DNA of 9,908 nt, taken from NCBI GenBank assembly GCA_900544335.1, contig UQUS01000038.1, positions 1 through 9,908 on the forward strand, written 5' to 3'. The DNA comes from an uncultured Sutterella sp. (lineage in GTDB: Bacteria > Pseudomonadota > Gammaproteobacteria > Burkholderiales > Burkholderiaceae_F). The translations under genes and the position numbers were made by a program. This document shows, piece by piece, positions 1-6,445 of this stretch. The notes under the pieces were generated by a model. It was not told where the DNA came from. It made no database searches and saw only the letters and a list, made by a program, of their open reading frames with translations. Every line of letters starts with the position of its first letter. Positions within the stretch are counted from its first letter, which is position 1.

Positions 1-24
1 TCCTTGGCAAGCTTTTGCCTTGCA

Positions 25-69
25 TAAAAAATTCCCCCATCTAGTAGATACTGGTCTACTAAACGGGGG
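25..69 (-). terminator. Intrinsic terminator of the lepA-endA operon
   Basis: The arms at 34-48 and 55-69 form a 15-bp stem around a 6-nt loop. In the minus-strand RNA every position pairs, two of them as G-U wobbles; in the plus-strand RNA the same two positions are A-C and C-A mismatches. On the minus strand the closing run of five G is followed by AATTTTTT, a U-tract. Stem asymmetry and U-tract both point to the minus direction. It starts 40 nt after the endA stop, so it most likely ends the whole minus-strand operon. Confidence 0.88.
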
Positions 70-109
70 TGTGTTCATTATCGGACAGGGCATTTCCTTT
101 TCGGTGCCG

Positions 110-865
110 TTACCAGCGCTTGTCGCGACGACACGGCTCTTTGACAAAGGGGTTCTCGTTACCCTGTAAGGCCTCGATACGCCGAGCCCTTAAGCACTCC
201 CAATCTGACACCGGATAGGTTTCGTTCCAGCGCGTCATCATTTCGGACATCTTGCGGGTTAACTTCACGCGCCCCGGATACGCCCACTGCATGTAAAGCG
301 CCGCCCGCGCAATCTCGCCGCGCGCAAACGCGGGCGGCTCGACCATTTTGCGATACACCTTCATCGGGCACGAACCGAATGTAGCCGGAATAAACGCAGG
401 CAATTCCGTGTACGGGTAATTGGAGCGAATGCGATTGACGGCGCCGATGGCCGGAAACAGGTTATACATGTCCGCATGCATCAGGCGAAACTCGCGACTG
501 ACGCGTTCGGCACATTGCCGTCCGCGACCGGCTCCGTCGGTGCATTCGAAACTACCGTACTTCCAGGCATCGAACTCACGTCCGAACCATTGAGCGGGGA
601 TGACGTGCTCCCACTCCAGGCGCTGGGCTCGTTTTTTATCCGAAGGGGTTTTAAATCCTTTCGGAAGTTTCACGGTGCGATTGCGATTGAATGTCGCCGC
701 ACAATACAGCGTCACGCGATGATCAAAATACACACGTCGATCGAGGGTTTTCTTCGCTTGTACGTAACTTTCGTTGGTGGTATTGCCGCGAGGAGCCTCG
801 GCAAAAGCCGGGGCGCACAAGGCAGCGGATACCAGCGTCAGAAAAAGCGTTACGCCGTGTTTCAT
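110..865 (-). CDS. endA: Secreted endonuclease I (EndA/Dns/Vvn family)
   Basis: This 251-residue protein should be a periplasmic or secreted Mg-dependent nuclease that cuts DNA (often RNA too) non-specifically. Residues 1-22 look like a Sec signal peptide with a signal peptidase I site after AFA. C17 is not in a lipobox, because the preceding residue is Leu. The beta-beta-alpha-metal active site is visible: EWEHVIPA (E86, H87), then HADMYNLFPAIGAVN (N135, N144), RSNY (148-150) and RGEIARAALYM from 182. The C-terminal part, with SDWEC and NPFVKEPC, also matches the family. Six Cys (55, 108, 118, 166, 224, 245) remain after cleavage and could form disulfides. I chose the ATG at 865 over an upstream in-frame start at 928 because it gives a proper signal peptide, follows a GAGG about 10 nt away, and overlaps the pncB stop as ATGA. 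This suggests translational coupling. It is the last gene before the operon terminator. Confidence 0.93.
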   Translation of the reverse strand: MKHGVTLFLTLVSAALCAPAFAEAPRGNTTNESYVQAKKTLDRRVYFDHRVTLYCAATFNRNRTVKLPKGFKTPSDKKRAQRLEWEHVIPAQWFGREFDAWKYGSFECTDGAGRGRQCAERVSREFRLMHADMYNLFPAIGAVNRIRSNYPYTELPAFIPATFGSCPMKVYRKMVEPPAFARGEIARAALYMQWAYPGRVKLTRKMSEMMTRWNETYPVSDWECLRARRIEALQGNENPFVKEPCRRDKRW

Positions 866-2049
866 GATTTCGGCGCCTCGATACCGAAGACTTGACGTAG
901 GTACGCCAAATAGGTCGGATCTTCGCACATGCCTTTACCCGGGGAGTCGGAAATCTTGGCCACCGGGCAGCCGTTGGCACTGACCATCTTCATGACGATG
1001 TTAAGCGGTTCGACACCCACGTCATTCGTGAGGTTCGTGCCGATACCGAACCCGAGCTTAATGCGCTTGTGGAAGCGTCTGTAAAGCTCAAGCGCGAGGG
1101 GAATTGTCAGCGCATCCGAGAAAATCAGCGTTTTGCTTGCCGGATCGCATTTATTTTTCTTGTAGTGTTCGATAATCGATTCACCCCAGACAAAGGGATC
1201 TCCCGAGTCATGGCGCACGCCGTCAAAGAGCTTGCAAAAATACATATCAAAGTCTTTGAGGAACGGTTTTAAACCGTACACATCCGAAAGCGCGATTCCT
1301 AAGTCGCCGCGATACTCCTTAGCCCAGGATTCGAAAGCAAACTTCTGACTGTCGCGAAGGCGGGGTCCCAAGGCCTGAGCGGCCTGTAAGTACTCGTGCG
1401 CCATGGTGCCCATCGGAATCAGGTTTAGTTCCTTGGCAAATAAGACGTTACTCGTTCCGGAAAAAAGCTTTCTCGGAAGAGTTTGAACCAGACGATTTAA
1501 CACCACACTTTGCCAATCCCGCGAAAAGCGACGGCGCGTTCCGAAGTCGCTTAAGCGAAACCCTTCGTGGTCGGGTTCGGCCAGAATCATGGCCACTTTT
1601 TCATCGAGGCGCCTGAGCCCCTCTTCACGGGGAACCTCAATCCCGAGACGTCGGAAATACAACTCGCTGACAATCGCCAGAATCGGGATTTCAAATAAAA
1701 TCGTGTGCAGCCAAGGTCCGGCCACAGTAATCGCTAGACCGCAATCGCTCTTATCGGTCTTTTCGACTTTCACGTGCTTAGTTTTCAGATGGAAAACACT
1801 TAAAAAGTCGATAAAGTCGCTTTTCATAAAGCGTAGTGTCGACAAGTACGCCAAGTCCTCATCGGAGCACCTGAGCGAACACAGGTGCTCGATTTCGCTA
1901 CGGATTTGGCCGGCAAGCGGCGACAGGTCCACACCGGGCGTACGGCATTTGAATTTGTAGGTCACCTTGGCGCCGGGGAACTGATGCAAAACGCTTTGCA
2001 TCATCGTAAATTTATATAGGTCCGTATCCAGTAGCGATTCGATAATCAT
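862..2049 (-). CDS. pncB: Nicotinate phosphoribosyltransferase
   Basis: PncB makes nicotinate mononucleotide from nicotinate and PRPP, with ATP hydrolysis, in the Preiss-Handler route of NAD salvage in the cytosol. The 395-residue length is normal. The start MIIESLLDTDLYKFTMMQ is the typical betaproteobacterial one. GTSNVLFAKEL (198-208) and GTMAHE (214-219) are family motifs; H218 corresponds to the His that is phosphorylated during catalysis. RHDSGDP (279-285) and GFGIGTNLTND (333-343) form the phosphoribosyl-binding region. The gene begins 31 nt after nagZ with no recognisable Shine-Dalgarno: the 20 nt before the ATG are pyrimidines then a run of A. Its stop overlaps the endA start. It is not one of the genes I expect in the conserved lepA cluster, so it has probably joined the operon end in this lineage. 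Nicotinamide phosphoribosyltransferase is excluded by the motifs. Confidence 0.96.
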   Translation of the reverse strand: MIIESLLDTDLYKFTMMQSVLHQFPGAKVTYKFKCRTPGVDLSPLAGQIRSEIEHLCSLRCSDEDLAYLSTLRFMKSDFIDFLSVFHLKTKHVKVEKTDKSDCGLAITVAGPWLHTILFEIPILAIVSELYFRRLGIEVPREEGLRRLDEKVAMILAEPDHEGFRLSDFGTRRRFSRDWQSVVLNRLVQTLPRKLFSGTSNVLFAKELNLIPMGTMAHEYLQAAQALGPRLRDSQKFAFESWAKEYRGDLGIALSDVYGLKPFLKDFDMYFCKLFDGVRHDSGDPFVWGESIIEHYKKNKCDPASKTLIFSDALTIPLALELYRRFHKRIKLGFGIGTNLTNDVGVEPLNIVMKMVSANGCPVAKISDSPGKGMCEDPTYLAYLRQVFGIEAPKS

Positions 2050-2080
2050 TGTTTTTTTCAGAGAAAAGGGGCGAGTGGAA

Positions 2081-3094
2081 CTATAAACCGTCGGTCATGC
2101 ATTCGAGACAGTGTCGGTAGGCGCAATTGTCACGCAGGTTGCCGAATTTCCACGGACCTGCTACCGGCACAAGGCGCAGGGCTCGCGTGGCAAAAAGCGG
2201 CGGCTTTTTCCACGTGAGTTTAGATAAAAGCTCCTCGGTCGCATCCGGATCATTGCAGACAATCAGCGCATCGCATCCGGCGGCAAGGGCTTTTTGAGCG
2301 CGCTCGAGAATAGTACCTTCGGTCTTGGCGCCCCCCATCGAAAGATCATCGGAAAAAAGAAGCCCATTAAAGCCCACCTTCCCGCGCAAAATGTCCGTTG
2401 CAATCGTGTGCGAAAACGACGCCGGGACGGCATCGAGGGCCGGGTACAAAACGTGGGCCGTCATGACACTTGTCAGGATATCGGTAAGGGCTCGATAGGG
2501 CTTGACGTCCTTCGCGAGAATTTCGTCAGCAGACCGCTCATCAACGGGGAGCGTAACGTGGCTGTCGGCTGCGGCAAATCCGTGTCCCGGAAAGTGTTTA
2601 CCGCAATTGGCCATGCCGGCTTGCGCAAGTCCCTCGCACGCCGCACGCGCAAGTGTCGCAACGGCCTCGGGGTCAGACGCAAAGCTTCTTTCGCCGATAA
2701 TTGCGCTTTTTTTCCAGTCCAAATCCAGGACGGGCGCAAACGTAAAATCCACCCCGCAATCGCGTAGTTCGGCGGCAAGTACAAAGGTCGCCGCCTTCAA
2801 CGCCTTGAGCGCACGAGCGGCATCCTTAGCGTAAAGATCACCGTACGCATGCATCGCAGGAATCGCCGTGAAGGCCTCGCGAAACCGCTGTACGCGCCCT
2901 CCTTCGTGGTCAACACCGATTAAAAGCCCGGGCTTGACAGCGTGGATGGCATCGCACAATCGGTGCAACTGCTCACGACTTTCATAGTTACGCGTAAACA
3001 GAATCACCATTCCGACAAGCGGGTTTAACAGGCGCTTTCTTTCTGCCGGCGTAAGTTCCAATCCCTCAATATCACAAACAATCGGTCCGATCAT
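2081..3094 (-). CDS. nagZ: Beta-N-acetylhexosaminidase NagZ (GH3)
   Basis: NagZ is a cytosolic glycoside hydrolase family 3 enzyme. It removes GlcNAc from GlcNAc-1,6-anhydroMurNAc peptides during peptidoglycan recycling; in bacteria with inducible AmpC its product feeds the beta-lactamase signal. At 337 residues it is a normal single-domain NagZ with a TIM-barrel pattern. Visible motifs are IGVDHEGGRVQRF (59-71), GKHFPGHG (165-172) with DSH (177-179), where D177-H179 form the acid/base dyad typical of NagZ, and LLFSDDLSMGGA (245-256), where D249 is the expected nucleophile. The C-terminus carries three close cysteines (C324, C329, C332), which I do not recall as a family feature. The gene starts 7 nt after recO, and the end of recO supplies an AAGG Shine-Dalgarno about 10 nt upstream of the ATG. 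In relatives pdxJ and acpS usually sit between recO and nagZ; both are absent here. Confidence 0.95.
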   Translation of the reverse strand: MIGPIVCDIEGLELTPAERKRLLNPLVGMVILFTRNYESREQLHRLCDAIHAVKPGLLIGVDHEGGRVQRFREAFTAIPAMHAYGDLYAKDAARALKALKAATFVLAAELRDCGVDFTFAPVLDLDWKKSAIIGERSFASDPEAVATLARAACEGLAQAGMANCGKHFPGHGFAAADSHVTLPVDERSADEILAKDVKPYRALTDILTSVMTAHVLYPALDAVPASFSHTIATDILRGKVGFNGLLFSDDLSMGGAKTEGTILERAQKALAAGCDALIVCNDPDATEELLSKLTWKKPPLFATRALRLVPVAGPWKFGNLRDNCAYRHCLECMTDGL

Positions 3095-3101
3095 GACTCT
3101 T

Positions 3102-3917
3102 TTACCTTGAAAACTGACGCCACCGGGTTACGGTGCGGCGAGACGAGAGCATACGACCCCCTAACGCATAAAACTCAATGATTTCTTTCAGGAGATCTCG
3201 CGCCTCTTTGAGAACCGACGCATCGGAAAAATCCCGCATTAAAACCGCGCGCACCGCCTCAGGGGAATAAAGCCGCTCTCGATCCTGTACATTAGTGTCG
3301 TACGCCTCAATGATTTCGCCGTCCCGCACAAGGCCTATAAAACCCTCGGACTCGTCCGTAAGTTGCTGCCCCCAACCGCAAAGCCGCAACAAGTCCACCT
3401 CGAATTCGCGCATCGCGCATTCGATGTCTTCGAAATTGCCGCGAGCAATCATCGTAAGAGTCCGGGTATACGCATCGAATAGTTCGGTTTGTGCCACTTC
3501 GGGCGGGCTTAAGCGAAACACCAATTCGTTTAAGTAAAACGCCGTTAAAAGCCCCTCGCCCGTAATCGGCAAAAGGCCGCCCATCCAACGAGCGCCGGTT
3601 AACGTTTTCACTTCCGTGCGTCCAGAAAAACTAACGAGAAGCGGCAAGAAGGGATCAATCAGACCGCGAAAGCGTCCGGCCGGTCGTTTGGCTCCGCGAG
3701 CCACAGCCGTAATACGCCCGTGTCGACGGGTAAAAAGCGAAACAATCAAACTCGTTTCCCGCCAAGGCCAAGTCGTTAACACAAAAGCCGGTTCGTTTTT
3801 GGCACTGACGTACTGCCCCGGGCTTTTGGCGGCATAACGCACCAAGGGCGCCGCAAGTACCGAATCGGCAACGGTCTCGGGCAAATCCTCGTCGTTTTTC
3901 CGACCGAAATCAGTCAT
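3102..3917 (-). CDS. recO: DNA repair protein RecO
   Basis: RecO acts with RecR (and RecF) to load RecA on SSB-coated single-stranded DNA and to anneal strands during gap repair. The protein has 271 residues. The OB-fold begins near residue 43 with PAFVLTTWPWRETSLIVSLF, followed by HGRITAVARGAKRP (66-79). SGRTEVKTLTGARWMGGLLP (98-117) and FYLNELVFRL (127-136) match betaproteobacterial RecO, and the C-terminal helical part follows. No four-Cys zinc motif is seen, as in other proteobacterial forms. The first 42 or so residues precede the OB-fold, are acidic at first, and resemble the variable N-terminal extension of other Burkholderiales RecO proteins. The chosen ATG at 3917 overlaps the era stop by 8 nt (ATGACTGA), supporting coupled translation; a GGGG lies close to the start. 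I cannot exclude a later start, but no better signal is visible. Confidence 0.93.
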   Translation of the reverse strand: MTDFGRKNDEDLPETVADSVLAAPLVRYAAKSPGQYVSAKNEPAFVLTTWPWRETSLIVSLFTRRHGRITAVARGAKRPAGRFRGLIDPFLPLLVSFSGRTEVKTLTGARWMGGLLPITGEGLLTAFYLNELVFRLSPPEVAQTELFDAYTRTLTMIARGNFEDIECAMREFEVDLLRLCGWGQQLTDESEGFIGLVRDGEIIEAYDTNVQDRERLYSPEAVRAVLMRDFSDASVLKEARDLLKEIIEFYALGGRMLSSRRTVTRWRQFSR

Positions 3918-4809
3918 ACCCCAGACTCTTTAAAACCTTCGCGTCATCGCTCCAGCCGCGTCGCACGCGCACCCAGACTTGTAGGTGCACGGGTTTTCCG
4001 AGAAGTTCGGCAATGTCAGCCCTGGCCAGACGAGAGATTTCCCGCAGTTTGGCGCCGTTTTGCCCGATGACAATCGGCTTATGGCTGTCGCGATCGACAT
4101 AAAGCGTAGCATCGATTTGAGCCGCCCCATCATCTTCGACCCAGCGGTCGACGGCAACGGCAACGCCATAGGGAAGTTCATCGCCCAACAGACGAAAGGC
4201 TTTTTCTCGAATCGTTTCGGCTGCGATGTAGCGCGGCGATTTATCCGTGTACAAGTCCGGATCAAAATACGGCACCGACTCGGGAAGCAATTTTTTAATT
4301 TCCCCGACAAGGTCCGTGAGTTGTCGCCCCTTTTCGGCGCTTACCGGAACCACGGCGGCAAACGGGAACTTGGCACTAATCTGGGCAAGGCGCGGCAACA
4401 GGGCCACTTTGTCTTTCACAAGATCGGTTTTATTCAGGACCAAAATGACGTTCGTTGCCGACGGATTTAAAAGGCGCAAGACCTGCTCGTCTTCCGGGCG
4501 CCAGACAGCCGCGTCGATGACGAAAACAACGGCGTCGACATCCGAAAGTGTCGAGCGCACGGAGCGATTCATGCGTCGCAAGAGTTCGGACTTAAACTTG
4601 GATTGAAAGCCCGGCGTGTCGACAAACACCAGTTGCGCATCCTCGTAGGTAACAACCCCGAGTACGCGATCGCGTGTTGTCTGCGGCTTTTTCGATGTAA
4701 TGGAAACCTTCTCGCCGACAATGGCATTGACCAGTGTCGATTTTCCGACATTGGGGCGCCCGATGACGGCCACATACCCGCAGCGAAAACCCGGTTTAAC
4801 GTCGGTCAC
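3910..4809 (-). CDS. era: GTPase Era, 30S ribosome assembly factor
   Basis: Era binds near the 3' end of 16S rRNA and helps mature the 30S subunit, linking ribosome assembly to growth and cell cycle. The 299-residue protein has the full GTPase set: GRPNVGKS (17-24, G1), QTTRDR (43-48, G2), DTPG (64-67, G3), NKTD (126-129, G4) and SAE (157-159, G5). The C-terminal KH domain has the GxxG loop IVIGQNGAKLREI (246-258, loop GQNG). The start is GTG at 4809, not ATG: it overlaps the rnc stop as GTGA and has a TAAGGAG Shine-Dalgarno 6 nt upstream. No usable start lies between it and G1. The rnc-era pairing is conserved in many bacteria; RNase III cuts the rRNA precursor whose product Era then handles. 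Confidence 0.97.
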   Translation of the reverse strand: MTDVKPGFRCGYVAVIGRPNVGKSTLVNAIVGEKVSITSKKPQTTRDRVLGVVTYEDAQLVFVDTPGFQSKFKSELLRRMNRSVRSTLSDVDAVVFVIDAAVWRPEDEQVLRLLNPSATNVILVLNKTDLVKDKVALLPRLAQISAKFPFAAVVPVSAEKGRQLTDLVGEIKKLLPESVPYFDPDLYTDKSPRYIAAETIREKAFRLLGDELPYGVAVAVDRWVEDDGAAQIDATLYVDRDSHKPIVIGQNGAKLREISRLARADIAELLGKPVHLQVWVRVRRGWSDDAKVLKSLGYD

Positions 4810-5516
4810 TTGTGACTCCTTAAAGCCTTTTTCAATGCCTCGAGTGCTTTGCCGGCCGCTTGCTGTTCGGCCGCACGTCGGCTAGTCCCCGAACCGTACT
4901 CACAGATAGAAAAGCGCCCGATGCGGCAGGCACAGCGAAACGTCAGGGCGTGGGCCGCACCTTCGCTATCGACGATGGTGTACTCGGGTAGGTCCATGTG
5001 GCGCGCCTGCAACGCCTCCTGAAGACGAGTCTTCGCGTCTTTACTCAAGCGCTCGGGCGTAATCGCCCCGGCAGACAAAATCGGCTCATACAAGCGCAGT
5101 ATGACGCGCTCAGCCTGCTCGAAATCCGAATCGAGGAAAATGGCGCCGAAAACCGCTTCACAGGCATCGGCCATAATCGAGGGGCGTGTAGCGCCCCCGG
5201 TATGGAGTTCCCCTTCCCCGAGACGAATGTAGGCACTGATTTCGATGGCCCGCGCGATTTCATCGAGGGTTTTCTCGCACACGAAATTAGCCCGAACACG
5301 CGAAAGCACGCCTTCGTTAAAGTGCTTGTCGCGTAAAAACAGGCTGTGACCGACAGCACAATTTAAAACGGAATCCCCTAAAAACTCGAGGCGTTCGTTG
5401 TGTTCGGCTCCGAAGCTTCGGTGCGTTAACGCACGCTTAAGGAGTGCCTTATTTTTAAAGACATACCCGATGCGCTCTTCTAAAAGCGCCGGGTCGCGTA
5501 ACTGTCTTTCCTGCAT
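4806..5516 (-). CDS. rnc: Ribonuclease III
   Basis: RNase III cuts double-stranded RNA, processing the 16S and 23S precursors and many mRNAs, and works as a homodimer in the cytosol. It has 236 residues, near the usual length. The catalytic signature ERLEFLGDSVL lies at 41-51 (E41, E44, D48), and the second metal-binding pair is D117 and E120 in IMADACEAVFGAIF. The double-stranded RNA-binding domain spans about 160-230, beginning DAKTRLQEALQ and ending with the basic/Ala-rich helix SRRAAEQQAAGKALEAL. The ATG at 5516 follows a GGGGG about 9 nt upstream. It lies 23 nt after lepB, and its stop overlaps the start of era. RNase III often trims its own mRNA in a leader hairpin; here the short lepB-rnc gap shows no obvious one. 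Confidence 0.97.
   Translation of the reverse strand: MQERQLRDPALLEERIGYVFKNKALLKRALTHRSFGAEHNERLEFLGDSVLNCAVGHSLFLRDKHFNEGVLSRVRANFVCEKTLDEIARAIEISAYIRLGEGELHTGGATRPSIMADACEAVFGAIFLDSDFEQAERVILRLYEPILSAGAITPERLSKDAKTRLQEALQARHMDLPEYTIVDSEGAAHALTFRCACRIGRFSICEYGSGTSRRAAEQQAAGKALEALKKALRSHK
4816..4822 (-). promoter_or_regulatory. Strong Shine-Dalgarno for the era GTG start
   Basis: The minus strand reads TAAGGAG, 6 nt before the GTG of era and inside the last codons of rnc. It matches the 16S anti-Shine-Dalgarno very well and decides the start, since no in-frame ATG is available nearby. Confidence 0.8.
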
Positions 5517-5539
5517 CGTCTGTTTCCCCCGAAAGCGAC

Positions 5540-6430
5540 TTACCGGAACGAACCGATACGACTGAAGTCAGAAAAGTTCGCCCAAATAAAGAAGGCGCGA
5601 CCGACAAGATTCTCGTCGGGAACAATGCCCCAGTAACGGCTGTCTTCACTGTTGTCACGGTTATCGCCCATGACAAAGTAACTGTCGGCCGGCACGCGGC
5701 ACGTAAAGCCGTTTTCTCGGTAGCTGCACACCCGCAAAGCCGCCGGATACGGCCGCCCGTACAGTCCCGAGCCTCGGCTATCGTCCACAGCCGTTTCATG
5801 CAAGACGCCGTCTAGGTTTTCCGTAGTCTTTGTCAGCGTGCGCATCGTATCGGGAGCCACCCAGTCAACGGGGTCGGTTCTGACCATCTCTTTGCCGTTC
5901 ACGAAAAGGCGCTTGTCGGTGTATTCGACGACATCGCCCGGAATCCCGACCACTCGTTTGATGTAGTCATACGAGGGATCGACCGGATAGCGAAACACAA
6001 TCACGTCGCCGCGCTTAGGTGACCCTAAGGTCACAATCTTTTTGTTGGCTACAGGTAGCCGCAGTCCGTATTCGTATTTATTGACGAGAATGAAGTCTCC
6101 GATATGCAGGGTCGGAAGCATCGATCCGGACGGAATCCGAAAGGGCTCGTAGGCAAAGGAGCGGAAAAGGAACACGAGCAAAATCACCCAGAATAGGCCT
6201 GCCGTGTAGTCAAGCCACCAGGGCATGCGAAGACGTGCCTTCACAGTCGCATCACGAAGCGCAATCACGCGAGTCTCATTGCGGGCAATCGCCTCGGCAT
6301 TGGCTTGATTAAACTCTTCATAGACAGCCTTAGCTTCGGCCTTGCGACGGGGTTTCCAAATCATGAGGTCCAGAACCCACATAATCCCCGTAAAGACGCT
6401 TAAGACCAAAAGAAGTAACGAAAAATTCAC
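5540..6430 (-). CDS. lepB: Signal peptidase I
   Basis: LepB is the inner-membrane serine protease that cleaves Sec and Tat signal peptides on the periplasmic side. It has 296 residues. Two membrane segments are visible, about 3-22 and 74-92, with a basic, charged cytoplasmic stretch between them (PRRKAEAK and onward). Catalytic Ser103 sits in IPSGSMLPTL (99-108) and the Lys general base is K158 in YIKRVVGIPGD; GDNRDNSEDSR (255-265) is the conserved box E. C235 and C244 flank the region where E. coli LepB has a disulfide. The start is GTG at 6430, 12 nt after lepA, with TAAGGGG 8 nt upstream; the TAA of this sequence is the lepA stop codon. lepA-lepB adjacency is conserved across proteobacteria. 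It presumably processes the EndA precursor encoded at the operon end, as it would any Sec substrate. Confidence 0.97.
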   Translation of the reverse strand: MNFSLLLLVLSVFTGIMWVLDLMIWKPRRKAEAKAVYEEFNQANAEAIARNETRVIALRDATVKARLRMPWWLDYTAGLFWVILLVFLFRSFAYEPFRIPSGSMLPTLHIGDFILVNKYEYGLRLPVANKKIVTLGSPKRGDVIVFRYPVDPSYDYIKRVVGIPGDVVEYTDKRLFVNGKEMVRTDPVDWVAPDTMRTLTKTTENLDGVLHETAVDDSRGSGLYGRPYPAALRVCSYRENGFTCRVPADSYFVMGDNRDNSEDSRYWGIVPDENLVGRAFFIWANFSDFSRIGSFR

Positions 6431-6438
6431 GGCGTCTT

Positions 6439-6445
6439 CCCCTTA
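6439..6445 (-). promoter_or_regulatory. Shine-Dalgarno of lepB overlapping the lepA stop
   Basis: The minus strand reads TAAGGGG, where TAA is the lepA stop codon, followed by 8 nt and the lepB GTG. This supports the GTG start and implies that ribosomes ending lepA lie on the lepB initiation site. Confidence 0.75.

Noticed and set aside
6..19. Inverted repeat GGCAA/TTGCC at the left edge
   Set aside because: Only 5 bp with a 4-nt loop and no T-run; too weak to call a terminator or site.
799..865. Possible lipoprotein signal in EndA around C17
   Set aside because: The residue before C17 is Leu, not Gly/Ala/Ser, so there is no lipobox. A signal peptidase I site (AFA) follows.
866..928. Longer endA with 21 extra N-terminal residues
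   Set aside because: It would bury the clear signal peptide behind a charged stretch and overlap pncB by 67 nt; the ATGA start at 865 is the natural one.
2080..2100. TATAGT-like -10 before pncB on the minus strand
   Set aside because: 5 of 6 to TATAAT, but no -35 at 16-18 bp and no extended TG; not enough for a promoter call.
2294..2767. 157-residue plus-strand open frame antisense to nagZ
   Set aside because: Shadow of nagZ, basic low-information protein, no promoter or Shine-Dalgarno that sets it apart.
3985..4470. 161-residue plus-strand open frame antisense to era
   Set aside because: Lies entirely within the well-supported era gene. It has no family resemblance and its length is explained by the codon bias of the opposite strand.
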